Of a stretch of 64,000 nucleotides of DNA, positions 53,701 to 61,845 are shown one piece after another. Position 1 is the stretch's first letter, and every line of letters starts with the position of its first letter. The DNA comes from Prevotella sp. (GTDB lineage Bacteria > Bacteroidota > Bacteroidia > Bacteroidales > Bacteroidaceae), in assembly GCA_017478025.1 (NCBI GenBank), contig JAFVGZ010000017.1, positions 1 through 64,000 of the forward strand, given 5' to 3'. Both the position numbers and the translations under genes were made by a program. The notes beneath the pieces are model-generated. The model made no database searches. It was not told where the DNA came from and saw nothing but the letters and a program-made list of their open reading frames with translations.

Positions 53701-55041
53701 ATGAAACTCTGGTCAAAAGGATTTGAAATCAACAAGGAGATAGAGCGTTTCACCGTTGGGCGTGACCGCGAGATGGACCTCTATCTGGCAAAATACGACG
53801 TGCTGGGCAGCATGGCCCACATCACAATGCTCAACAGCATAGGCCTCATCGCCGATGACGAGCTGCCCCAACTGCTGCAGGAGCTGCGCAACATCTACGC
53901 CCTCTGCGAGCGTGGAGAGTTTGTCATTGAGGACGACATCGAGGATGTTCACTCTCAGGTGGAGCTGCTGCTGACCCGCGCCCTGGGCGATATGGGCAAG
54001 AAGATACACAGCGGACGCTCCAGAAACGACCAGGTATTGGTTGACCTGAAGCTCTTCACCCGCGCCGCTTTGCGCGAGATAGTGGAGGAGACAAAGACTC
54101 TCTTCGACGAGCTCATAGCCCAGAGCAACGCCACAAAGGACGTGCTCATGCCCGGCTACACACATCTGCAGATTGCCATGCCGTCAAGCTTCGGACTGTG
54201 GTTCGGGGCATACGCCGAGTCGCTCACCGATGATATGCTCTATCTTCAGGCGGCATATCGCATGACAAACCGCAACCCTCTGGGCTCTGCTGCGGGCTAC
54301 GGCTCATCCTTCCCCCTCAACCGTCAGATGACGACTGACCTGCTGGGCTTTGACTCCATGAACTACAACGTGGTCTATGCCCAGATGGGGCGCGGCAAGA
54401 TGGAGCGCAACGTGGCGTTCTCCATAGCCGGTCTGGCGGGCACAATGGCCAAGATGGCGTTTGACGCGTGCCTCTTCAACTCACAGAATTTCAGCTTCAT
54501 CAAGCTGCCAAAGGAGTGCACCACGGGCTCAAGCATCATGCCCCACAAGAAGAATCCCGATGTCTTTGAGCTCATCCGCGCCAAGTGCAACAAGCTGCAG
54601 GCACTGCCCACACAGGTGACACTCATACAGAACAACCTGCCATGCGGCTACTTCCGCGACCTGCAGATTATCAAGGAGTGCTTCCTGCCAGCCTTCGACG
54701 AGCTGAAAGACTGCCTGCGCATGTGTGCGTATATAATAAATAAGGTGGAGGTGAAGCGCGACATTCTGGACAATCCGATGTACGATGCCATCTTCTCCGT
54801 AGAAGAGGTGAACCGCCTTGCAGCTGCGGGCATGCCGTTCCGCGATGCCTACAAGAAGGTGGGACTGGACATTGAGGCGGGCAATTTCACCCCCAACAAG
54901 GAGATACACCACACCCACGAGGGCTCTATAGGCAATCTGTGCAACGACCGCATCACCGCACTGATGGACCAGATACTCAAGGATTTCCACTTTGAGCGTG
55001 CTCTCGAGGCTGAAGAGAAACTTATCAAGGGAGGCAATTGA
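53701..55041 (+). CDS. argH: Argininosuccinate lyase
   Basis: ArgH splits argininosuccinate into arginine and fumarate, the last step of arginine synthesis. This 446-residue protein has the family motifs HSGRSRNDQV (near residue 103), PGYTHLQIAMP and the signature GSSIMPHKKNPDV (near 275) with the catalytic Ser loop. It starts MKLWSKGFEINKEIERFTVG. The neighbouring lipoprotein gene follows after 38 bp. Confidence 0.97.
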   Translation: MKLWSKGFEINKEIERFTVGRDREMDLYLAKYDVLGSMAHITMLNSIGLIADDELPQLLQELRNIYALCERGEFVIEDDIEDVHSQVELLLTRALGDMGKKIHSGRSRNDQVLVDLKLFTRAALREIVEETKTLFDELIAQSNATKDVLMPGYTHLQIAMPSSFGLWFGAYAESLTDDMLYLQAAYRMTNRNPLGSAAGYGSSFPLNRQMTTDLLGFDSMNYNVVYAQMGRGKMERNVAFSIAGLAGTMAKMAFDACLFNSQNFSFIKLPKECTTGSSIMPHKKNPDVFELIRAKCNKLQALPTQVTLIQNNLPCGYFRDLQIIKECFLPAFDELKDCLRMCAYIINKVEVKRDILDNPMYDAIFSVEEVNRLAAAGMPFRDAYKKVGLDIEAGNFTPNKEIHHTHEGSIGNLCNDRITALMDQILKDFHFERALEAEEKLIKGGN

Positions 55042-55079
55042 TTCGCTTCGTCAGAGAAGAAAAAACTTATCAAAGGAAT

Positions 55080-55637
55080 ATGAAAACATTACTGAGACAC
55101 CTCCCTACCCTACTCGTTGCACTGCTGATGATATGCGGTTGCGGCAAGCTGGAGGATGAATACAACAACAGATACCGTTGCCGCTTCTTCTTCAACAACG
55201 CCATCCACAACAATACAAAGGTACAATCGGCGTGCTCCTCATGGGGTACATTCATACATATCACGCTCACGGGCAACCGAACAGTGAAGATTGAGGCCTT
55301 TGGACAGGATGCTGATTTGGTGCAACCCGTTGCCAGCGAGCAGCCGGAGCTTTGGGCTCTCGGTATAGACAACGGCAGCGGACTATTCATTGGCAGCTCA
55401 AGTTTTAACACAGGAACCATCTATGCCTTTGACGGACAGTGTCCGAACTGCTACAGCGGGGGCATGACGTCTCACCGTCTGGCCTTCAGTCAGAGCGGAC
55501 AATGGGTGACCTGTCCCACGTGTCATCGCTCCTATGACCTGAACAACGGCGGCCTTGTGGTGCAAGGTGAGGCAGGATCAAAGCTCTACAGGTATCGTGC
55601 CTCATACAGCGGACAGATACTTCAGGTGAATAATTAA
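55080..55637 (+). CDS. Lipoprotein with Rieske-like fold and four Cys
   Basis: This 185-residue lipoprotein starts at ATG 55080 (MKTLLRHLPTLLVALLMICG) with lipobox MICGC. The C-terminal half has the layout of a Rieske domain, with box 1 AFDGQCPNCY and box 2 TCPTCHRSYDLNNGG, but the ligands are CxxC plus CxxC instead of CxH plus CxxH. It may bind zinc or an iron-sulfur/rubredoxin-like centre. It is followed by an outer-membrane protein gene 23 bp away. Function unknown. Confidence 0.65.
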   Translation: MKTLLRHLPTLLVALLMICGCGKLEDEYNNRYRCRFFFNNAIHNNTKVQSACSSWGTFIHITLTGNRTVKIEAFGQDADLVQPVASEQPELWALGIDNGSGLFIGSSSFNTGTIYAFDGQCPNCYSGGMTSHRLAFSQSGQWVTCPTCHRSYDLNNGGLVVQGEAGSKLYRYRASYSGQILQVNN

Positions 55638-55660
55638 CAACTCAACAGCAACACAACGTA

Positions 55661-56872
55661 TTGATTTCCCGTGTCGTGTGGTGTGCCACTGTATGGCGCA
55701 CACTTATCACCTCCCTCCTTTTCATTACTGTCCTACCCCTGCAGGCACAGATGGACAGCACGCTCTTCACGTCCCGCTATGCCATAGATAGCACAGCGGT
55801 GGGGGAGTTGCGGCTGCACATTGACAACCTTTCTTTCTTCAAGGACAACGAATGGGACGGCGAGATGGCTAAGGGCTACACTCTGCCGGGACTGTGGATA
55901 CAGCCCACCGTGAGCTATACCCCGCTCCGCAACGTACAGCTGCAGGCCGGACTGCACGCCCTGCTATATGCCGGCACCATCAAATACCCTTCGCTGATGT
56001 ATCAAGATCTGCCCTCGTGGAAGGGTGACCAATACCAGAAGGGTACGCATCTGCTGCCTTTCTTCCGCGCCAAGGCAAAGCTGGGAGCGGTGCATATCGT
56101 CCTCGGCGACATCTATGGCGGCAGCAACCACCTGCTGCCAGACCCGCTATACGCCCAGGAACTGAACCTCACGGCCGACCCGGAGATGGGTGCGCAGGTG
56201 CTCATAGACCTGAAGCGATGGCATTTTGACGCGTGGATCAACTGGCAATCCTTTATCTTCCGCGGCGACCACCACAGCGAGGCCTTCTGCTTCGGACTGT
56301 CAAACCGCCTCAGCCTGCTCTCCACGCGTTCCTCAATGACCCGCAAGGGCTATACGCTCACGCTGCCCGTCAGCCTGATAGCACAGCATGTGGGCGGAGA
56401 ACTGGACACCGTAAAGGCCGTCACAACACACTTCAACGCCTCCGTAGGCATAGAGCTGCAGCGACAGATGCCGTCGTCATGGCTCCGGAAGTGGGCCGTG
56501 GAGGCTCATCTCGTGGGCTATGACCAGAACAAAGGCGAGAAATGGCAGGTGACACAGGGCTGGGGTGCCTATGCCGCAGCAAGCGCACAGCTGAAATGCA
56601 GAGTAGGCCTGAAGGCGGGATATATGTACAATCACGACTTTCAGACGCTGCTGGGCTACAGCTATTACGGCACGATGTCTGAGACAAAGGCCTATCGCTA
56701 CCCCTCAGTCATCAATCTCAAAGCCGACTGGACCAAGGCTTTCACGCCACAGTATGCCATCGGAGCAAGGGTTGAGGCATTCGCTTTCTTCGCCGACCAG
56801 AACTCTTTCAACGTCTCATTCGGCGTCTTCTTCCGCGCCACGCCAAGCTTCCGGCTGAAGAAATTCAAGTGA
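55661..56872 (+). CDS. Outer-membrane beta-barrel protein
   Basis: This 403-residue protein has a TTG start (MISRVVWCATVWRTLITSLL signal). The mature chain has many aromatic-rich amphipathic strands (GLWIQPTVSYTPLRNVQL, AGARVEAFAFF-type repeats, NVSFGVFFRATPSFRL), ending RLKKFK. The length and strand number suggest a 16- to 18-strand barrel. It follows the Rieske-like lipoprotein and may share its transcript with argH. The ligand is unknown. Confidence 0.7.
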   Translation: MISRVVWCATVWRTLITSLLFITVLPLQAQMDSTLFTSRYAIDSTAVGELRLHIDNLSFFKDNEWDGEMAKGYTLPGLWIQPTVSYTPLRNVQLQAGLHALLYAGTIKYPSLMYQDLPSWKGDQYQKGTHLLPFFRAKAKLGAVHIVLGDIYGGSNHLLPDPLYAQELNLTADPEMGAQVLIDLKRWHFDAWINWQSFIFRGDHHSEAFCFGLSNRLSLLSTRSSMTRKGYTLTLPVSLIAQHVGGELDTVKAVTTHFNASVGIELQRQMPSSWLRKWAVEAHLVGYDQNKGEKWQVTQGWGAYAAASAQLKCRVGLKAGYMYNHDFQTLLGYSYYGTMSETKAYRYPSVINLKADWTKAFTPQYAIGARVEAFAFFADQNSFNVSFGVFFRATPSFRLKKFK

Positions 56873-56965
56873 GACAGCACGCCTGAATGCTCCTCATTAC
56901 AGGAATTAAAGCACGCCAGCATGTTAAATTGTGTGAAGAGGTTTGCCCATATCGGTAATTATCCT

Positions 56966-56973
56966 TACCTTTG
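56966..56973 (+). promoter_or_regulatory. Predicted -7 element TACCTTTG for tRNA-Leu
   Basis: TACCTTTG then GCACGC on the plus strand, about 50 bp before tRNA-Leu. Confidence 0.6.
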
Positions 56974-57023
56974 CACGCTGAAATACCGGCACCTCGCACA
57001 CGCCGGTGCATAGCATTCCCACT

Positions 57024-57109
57024 GCCGCAATGGTGGAATTGGTAGACACGAGGGACTTAAAATCCCTTGACCCGAAACGGTCGTGCGGGTTCGAGTCCCG
57101 CTCGCGGCA
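57024..57109 (+). tRNA. tRNA-Leu (TAA anticodon)
   Basis: This 86-nt class II tRNA has acceptor GCCGCAA/TCGCGGC, D-stem GTG/CAC, anticodon loop CTTAAAA and T-stem GCGGG/CCCGC. The acceptor has an A6-C67 mismatch. CCA is not encoded. A lipoprotein gene starts 13 bp later. Confidence 0.93.
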
Positions 57110-57122
57110 CTATTATCACGGT

Positions 57123-58037
57123 ATGATGATTATGAGATTTTTTCATAACTACATACTCCCCCTCCTATTCATCCCGGCACTACTGCTGTCCGTTTCATCG
57201 TGTGGCAGCGGCAGTTATGACGTGACTATTGACGGCCACCTGCTTCACATGAACCAGGGAAAGTTCTTCGTATTCTCTCCCGATGGAGCCATTGCTGCCA
57301 TCGATACCATCACCGTGACGGGAGGACGCTTCACCTACGAGACAGACCTGCGCCACGACGGCACACTCGTCATTGTGTTCCCCAACTTCAAGACCCTTGC
57401 CGTCTTTGTGGAGCGTGACTGCGACATAGACATCAAGGGCGATGCATCGCAGCTGAAAGATGTGGAAGTGAAAGGCACGAAGCTCAACGAAGAGTTTACG
57501 GAATGGCGTAAGGAAATGTCAAGCAAAGCTGACAAAGAAGTGGAGAAGAATGCCCGCCAATATGTCAGGGAGCACCCGGATTCACCCGTTGCGCGCTGGA
57601 TGCGAATGAAGTACATGCGCGAAGAGGACCATCCGGCCATAGGAGAACCGCTGCCAAGGTTTACTACGGTAGATGTGGATGGCCACCTGGTGAGCCATGA
57701 GCAGCTGACACAGGGCAATACGCTCATTGTGGTATGGTCTTCATGGAACTACGATAGCCAGAACGCGGTGCGCAGAGCATCAAACATCATGCGCGGCGCC
57801 GATGGAAGAAAGATAGACCACACCTTGGCAATATGCCTCGATGCAGAGGTGAGTAAGTGCCGCAGCATACGCAGAAGCCAGAACACGGACAATGTGATAC
57901 ACATCTGCGACGGCAAGATGCTGGACTCTCCGTTGCTGAAGACCTTTGGACTTTCGTCGTTCCCAGCAAACATTTTGCTGAAGAACGGCGTTGTAACAGC
58001 ACGCAACGTACCTACTGCAAAGCTCAGCTCATTATAG
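57123..58037 (+). CDS. DUF4369/thioredoxin-like lipoprotein lacking CxxC
   Basis: This is a lipoprotein of about 304 residues. ATG 57123, 57126 or 57132 all precede the signal (MRFFHNYILPLLFIPALLLS, lipobox SVSSC); starts further upstream lie inside tRNA-Leu and are rejected. Residues about 30-125 form a DUF4369 beta domain (TVTGGRFTYETDLRHDGTLV). The C-terminal part is thioredoxin-like, but the active-site WCxxC position reads WSSWNYDSQN, so no redox cysteines remain. Such proteins usually act in the periplasm; here a non-redox role is inferred. Confidence 0.75.
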   Translation: MMIMRFFHNYILPLLFIPALLLSVSSCGSGSYDVTIDGHLLHMNQGKFFVFSPDGAIAAIDTITVTGGRFTYETDLRHDGTLVIVFPNFKTLAVFVERDCDIDIKGDASQLKDVEVKGTKLNEEFTEWRKEMSSKADKEVEKNARQYVREHPDSPVARWMRMKYMREEDHPAIGEPLPRFTTVDVDGHLVSHEQLTQGNTLIVVWSSWNYDSQNAVRRASNIMRGADGRKIDHTLAICLDAEVSKCRSIRRSQNTDNVIHICDGKMLDSPLLKTFGLSSFPANILLKNGVVTARNVPTAKLSSL

Positions 58038-58103
58038 TTTAACCGGGGCAACTCCTATCATGAGTAAGGCTCCAAGTAGTCAACTGAAATCGTTAGACTA
58101 AAG

Positions 58104-58207
58104 CAGTCCTGTTGTTTCTCAATGGGAAACACTTTGTTTCCACCTGCGAAACAAAGTGTTTCAACCTACGAAACAAACTGTTTCGACCTGCGAAACAAAA
58201 CCGAAAC
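58104..58207. repeat. 22-bp-period palindrome array C
   Basis: Units start at 58126, 58148, 58170 and 58192, exactly 22 bp apart, with a degenerate unit before. Unit 1 (GAAACACTTTGTTTC) is the exact reverse complement of unit 2 (GAAACAAAGTGTTTC); unit 3 is GAAACAAACTGTTTC. The 7-nt spacers follow nACCTRC. The array lies between the convergent lipoprotein and HU genes. Confidence 0.92.
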
Positions 58208-58244
58208 AACTCCGAGAATGCCATAAATGCCCCCGCATAGGCAA

Positions 58245-58298
58245 TAAAAAAACTCCCGCAGCGCGGCTGATAGAAGCCATACTGCGGGAGCTTTTTTA
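58245..58298. terminator. Bidirectional terminator between lipoprotein and HU genes
   Basis: AAAAAACTCCCGCAG and CTGCGGGAGCTTTTTT pair around an inner GGCT/AGCC stem. T-runs on both strands fit termination from both convergent genes. Confidence 0.85.
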
Positions 58299-58312
58299 TC
58301 TCTTACGACTGA

Positions 58313-58573
58313 TTAAATCAGTGAAGAGCTTGCCTTAAACTTAGCGACCTTCTTTGCTGGAACCTTAACTACCTCACCGGTACGTGGGTTCTTAGCGGTG
58401 CGTGCGCTGCGCTCTGCAACACTGAATGTGCCGAAACCTAAGAGCTGAACGCTATCGCCACCCTTCAGAGCTTCCTGGATAGAGTCAAGTACTGCGTCAA
58501 CTGCTTCCTTAGCAATTGCCTGAGAAACTTCAGCCTTAGCTGCTACTGATTTTGCAAGTTCTGTCTTGTTCAT
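58313..58573 (-). CDS. HU-family DNA-binding protein
   Basis: HU, 86 residues, is a nucleoid protein that bends and compacts DNA as a dimer. The N-terminal helices (MNKTELAKSVAAKAEVSQAI) and the DNA-binding arm region (GFGTFSVAERSARTAKNPRT) are complete. A promoter lies at 58644-58651 and the leader is about 70 nt. Several HU paralogues usually occur in Bacteroidales, so no gene letter is assigned. Confidence 0.96.
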   Translation of the reverse strand: MNKTELAKSVAAKAEVSQAIAKEAVDAVLDSIQEALKGGDSVQLLGFGTFSVAERSARTAKNPRTGEVVKVPAKKVAKFKASSSLI

Positions 58574-58643
58574 AGTTTTAATGGATTAAAATTGTAAGTT
58601 AGTTATTGTATATTAGGAATATAGGCGCATATTCTTATGGTTG

Positions 58644-58651
58644 CAAAATTA
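58644..58651 (-). promoter_or_regulatory. Predicted -7 element TAATTTTG for HU
   Basis: TAATTTTG then GCAACC on the minus strand, about 70 bp before the HU start. Confidence 0.55.
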
Positions 58652-58756
58652 ATTATTTTCTGAGAACTACCAAACATTTTTGCGCAAAAAATGCGAAAAT
58701 TACCTAAAAATAATAGTAAAAAGGGCCAAATTGCCCCCTTTCTTGCACTTTTTTAG

Positions 58757-58764
58757 TAATTTTG
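58757..58764 (+). promoter_or_regulatory. Predicted -7 element TAATTTTG for the rhomboid gene
   Basis: TAATTTTG then CGCTGC on the plus strand, 73 bp before ATG 58837. Confidence 0.5.
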
Positions 58765-58836
58765 CGCTGCAATTAAACGCACTTCTAAGAATATATCTAA
58801 CATATACAACATTATATAGAAACCACTTCGTCAACT

Positions 58837-59793
58837 ATGCGCGAAATACCTGTCATAACGAAAAATCTTCTCATCATCAATGTCCTCTGCTTCTTGGCAG
58901 CCGTTGTCCTGGAGCCGCGAGGCATTGATTTCTCATCTATCTTCGGCCTGCACTACATCCAGGCTGAGAACTTCCACGTGTGGCAGTTCCTCACCTACAT
59001 GTTCATGCACGCCGGATGGATGCACCTCTTCTTTAACATGTTCGCGCTATGGATGTTTGGCGGACTGATAGAGCGCACCTTCGGCCAGCGCCGCTTCCTC
59101 ATCTATTACCTCGTCTGCGGACTGGGTGCAGCGCTCTGTCAGGAGGTGTCACAGGCCGTTCAGATATACAGCATGCTGGCTCCACAAGGCGTGACACTGA
59201 GCGACATGATGTCGCTCTCTGCCGCTGACCGCCACGTGCTCAATGCATTTACCACCGTCGGAGCATCAGGAGCGGTCTATGGAATACTCCTCGCCTTCGG
59301 CATGACATTCCCCGAAGAGCGGTTGTTTATATTCCCCCTGCCCGTGCCCATCAAGGCAAAGTGGTTCGTGGTAGGCTATGCAGCCATTGAACTCTGGTCT
59401 GCCATCGGCAATGCCCACGGCGCAGCAGACGGCGTGGCACACGTGGCACACCTCGGAGGCATGTTGTTCGGATACATACTCATACGCATGTGGCGCAAAA
59501 CCAGCTACAGCTTCAACGGCTGGGACGGCTATGAGATACGCGAAGACGGCTTCTTCACACGCCTGAGCAACAAGCTGCGCAACCTCTTCAAGGGCGGCAA
59601 CGGCGGCAGTTCAAGCCAAAACAGGAGCAACCGGAGCAGCAATAGCCAGAATGCACACAGTGCCGACTGGGACTATAACGCGCGCAAGAATGAGAAAGAG
59701 AAGGAGATAGACCGTATTCTGGACAAGATAAAGCACTCCGGATATGACAGCCTGACCGACGAAGAGAAGAAGAAACTCTTCGACTCAAAGTAG
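58837..59793 (+). CDS. Rhomboid-family intramembrane serine protease
   Basis: This 318-residue inner-membrane protease has about six membrane helices in residues 10-220. The catalytic Ser144 is in GASGAVYG and the His205 in VAHVAHLGG, with the L1-loop HAGWMHLFFNMFALW. It lacks an N-terminal cytosolic domain but has a soluble C-terminal part (residues 225-318) with a Ser/Asn-rich linker and the ending DSLTDEEKKKLF, as in Bacteroidetes rhomboids with a DUF6576-type tail. Substrates are unknown. Confidence 0.93.
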   Translation: MREIPVITKNLLIINVLCFLAAVVLEPRGIDFSSIFGLHYIQAENFHVWQFLTYMFMHAGWMHLFFNMFALWMFGGLIERTFGQRRFLIYYLVCGLGAALCQEVSQAVQIYSMLAPQGVTLSDMMSLSAADRHVLNAFTTVGASGAVYGILLAFGMTFPEERLFIFPLPVPIKAKWFVVGYAAIELWSAIGNAHGAADGVAHVAHLGGMLFGYILIRMWRKTSYSFNGWDGYEIREDGFFTRLSNKLRNLFKGGNGGSSSQNRSNRSSNSQNAHSADWDYNARKNEKEKEIDRILDKIKHSGYDSLTDEEKKKLFDSK

Positions 59794-59890
59794 TTTTATC
59801 AAGCCATATCCAACTTCATAAACTCCCAAAAGCGCATCACGACCCGCCGTTGGAGAGATAGATAACAAAACAGAGACCAAGCACAAGAAT

Positions 59891-60289
59891 ATGAAAACGA
59901 CAATCCTAAGACTGTCACTGCTGCTCGCCTTTGCCCTGCCGCTGATGAGCGCAGGAAAGGCAGACGACAGCGTTATGACAAAATCAGGCAGCGTGTATGT
60001 AGTAAATACCACCACCCTGGGCAAGAAAGTGAGCGGATACGTAGGAGCAACACCGCTGAAAGTCTATATCGAGAAGAACAAGATCACTCGTGTGGAACTG
60101 CTCAGCAATCAGGAGACGCCTAAGTATAACGCAATGATAAAGCGCAAGATGCTCCCGCTCTACGAGGGTAAGACAGTGAAGGAAATAAAGAAAAGCAACG
60201 TAGATGGCGTGACCGGCGCCACCTTCACATCCAATGCAGTGAAGGAAAACGTAAGACTTGCAGTGGAATACTACAACAAGAATAAGTAG
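59891..60289 (+). CDS. Secreted FMN-binding domain protein
   Basis: This 132-residue exported protein has a signal peptide (MKTTILRLSLLLAFALPLMS). The FMN-binding domain of NqrC/RnfG type spans about residues 30-130, and DGVTGATFTS contains Thr111, where FMN is covalently attached by ApbE in this family. It has no membrane anchor beyond the signal. It probably carries electrons in the periplasm. The endonuclease/phosphatase-fold gene follows after 121 bp. Confidence 0.88.
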   Translation: MKTTILRLSLLLAFALPLMSAGKADDSVMTKSGSVYVVNTTTLGKKVSGYVGATPLKVYIEKNKITRVELLSNQETPKYNAMIKRKMLPLYEGKTVKEIKKSNVDGVTGATFTSNAVKENVRLAVEYYNKNK

Positions 60290-60410
60290 TACAAGGATCC
60301 CTGACTGGAACAGTTGAAAGTTTTGAATACAGACCACAAGCCATTCAATACATATCATACGTAAGATAAGATACATACTCATATTCCTCAATGTCCTCAT
60401 CGCCATTGCG

Positions 60411-61535
60411 ATGCTGGCAACGGGCTACGCAGGGATACTGAACCCCACGAAGTGGCCGTTGCTGGCTTTGGCGGGATATACCTTCCCCGTGTTTCTGATA
60501 GCAACGGTGATATTCATGCTGATGTGGCTGTTCGTCAAGAAGCGATTTGTACTCATATCGTTCATTGCACTCATTGCAGCATACGGTCCGACAACGCTCT
60601 ACTGCCCTGTGGCATGGGGCAAAAACACCGATGGAACCGCAGAAAATCGACTTAAAGTGCTGACGTATAACACCTGCAATTGGGGCAAAGGGAGCAGAGG
60701 TGGCACAGACCGTGAAGACTTCAGACACATGCTGGATTACCTGCACAGCCAGAAGGCCGACGTGATGTGTCTGCAGGAGTCGGCACCATCCACACAGATA
60801 TATGAACTCTTTGACAGCATCTTCAGCGATGGGCCGCGCTACCACATGGACACCATCTGCTCACCCGTCAGCGGTGGACTGACCGTAACGCTTATCTCAC
60901 GCTTCCCCATAAAGCGCAAGCAGCGCATCGACATACAGTCAAAGGGCAACAACGCAGCAGCCTTTTGGGTGGAGATACCCAAGGAGGAAGGCGGCGGAAA
61001 GCCCGTCACGCTTTGCATCGTGAACTGCCATCTGGAGACGATGGGAATGTCTGTGAAGGAGAAGGATGAGTTCTCTACAGCCATGCACAGTATGGCACAC
61101 GGCAACGCAGAGAAGGATAGCCTGCGCTCCCTATCGCACCATCTGATAGGAAAGATTTCTGCGGCGTCACAGATACGCGCACTCCAGGCCGACATAGTGT
61201 CTGACTTCATTGCAAGGCAGATGACGGAACACCCCGAGATGCCGCTGCTCGTATGCGGTGACTTCAACGACATACCGCACAGCTACACGCACTACCGCAT
61301 TCAGCACCCGCAAAGGCTTGACACAGAGGGGACTGCGGACATCGCGCCCCTCACCGACTGCTACCAGGAGGCGGCAACAGGACCGGGATATACTATATAT
61401 CAGAACGCTATGCGCGTGAGGATAGACAACATCCTGTGCTCGCAACAATTCACCCCAATCCACACCATGACAGACCGGTCCGTACGCATGTCTGACCACT
61501 TCCCGGTAATAGCCTTACTCGAGTTTTACCGTTAA
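60411..61535 (+). CDS. Membrane-anchored endonuclease/exonuclease/phosphatase-family protein
   Basis: This protein has at least 374 residues, with two N-terminal membrane helices (about residues 10-65) and a DNase I-like domain (LKVLTYNTCNWGKG, LQESAP, NCHLE, CGDFNDIP, SDHFPV carry the metal and catalytic residues). It likely hydrolyses a phosphodiester at the membrane; substrates in this fold vary. The frame continues upstream to 60327 and encodes IRKIRYILIFLNVLIAIAM, a plausible further membrane helix, but lacks a standard start. ATA at 60357, in the position of an expected ATG, might be a mutated start. Confidence 0.85.
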   Translation: MLATGYAGILNPTKWPLLALAGYTFPVFLIATVIFMLMWLFVKKRFVLISFIALIAAYGPTTLYCPVAWGKNTDGTAENRLKVLTYNTCNWGKGSRGGTDREDFRHMLDYLHSQKADVMCLQESAPSTQIYELFDSIFSDGPRYHMDTICSPVSGGLTVTLISRFPIKRKQRIDIQSKGNNAAAFWVEIPKEEGGGKPVTLCIVNCHLETMGMSVKEKDEFSTAMHSMAHGNAEKDSLRSLSHHLIGKISAASQIRALQADIVSDFIARQMTEHPEMPLLVCGDFNDIPHSYTHYRIQHPQRLDTEGTADIAPLTDCYQEAATGPGYTIYQNAMRVRIDNILCSQQFTPIHTMTDRSVRMSDHFPVIALLEFYR

Positions 61536-61584
61536 TAAATCTTAAATATGATTAGCATTCGGTAATTTGTTACATAAAAAACAG

Positions 61585-61592
61585 TACCTTTG
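61585..61592 (+). promoter_or_regulatory. Predicted -7 element TACCTTTG for tRNA-Arg
   Basis: TACCTTTG then GCATTT on the plus strand, about 110 bp before tRNA-Arg. Confidence 0.55.
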
Positions 61593-61702
61593 CATTTAGA
61601 AACAGACGGGAGGCAATTGCCCTACGATAGTAACAGAATGCATTTACTTGCCAGCAGCGAAGCAACGCACCTGGCATTTGGTAGCTGCAAAATTCTGCTT
61701 AA

Positions 61703-61774
61703 GGCCTGATAGTTCAATGGATAGAACAAGTCTCTCCTAAAGATTAGATCCGAGTTCGATTCTCGGTCGGGCTA
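61703..61774 (+). tRNA. tRNA-Arg (CCT anticodon)
   Basis: Cloverleaf with acceptor GGCCTGA/TCGGGCT (two G-U pairs), anticodon loop CTCCTAA and T-loop TTCGATT. CCA is not encoded. It lies 71 bp before a lipoprotein gene. Confidence 0.9.
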
Positions 61775-61845
61775 CAATCTGTGGAGGGCATTGCCTCCCA
61801 TCTGCTCATAACATAACCTAAATTCATTCTCCTAACCTCAGTATT

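Noticed and set aside
57006-57122. N-terminal extension of the DUF4369 lipoprotein
   Set aside because: The extension lies inside tRNA-Leu, and the lipoprotein signal starts after it.
48663-58207. Repeat arrays as CRISPR arrays
   Set aside because: A 22-bp period with 5-7-nt spacers and no cas genes does not fit CRISPR, where spacers are about 30 nt.
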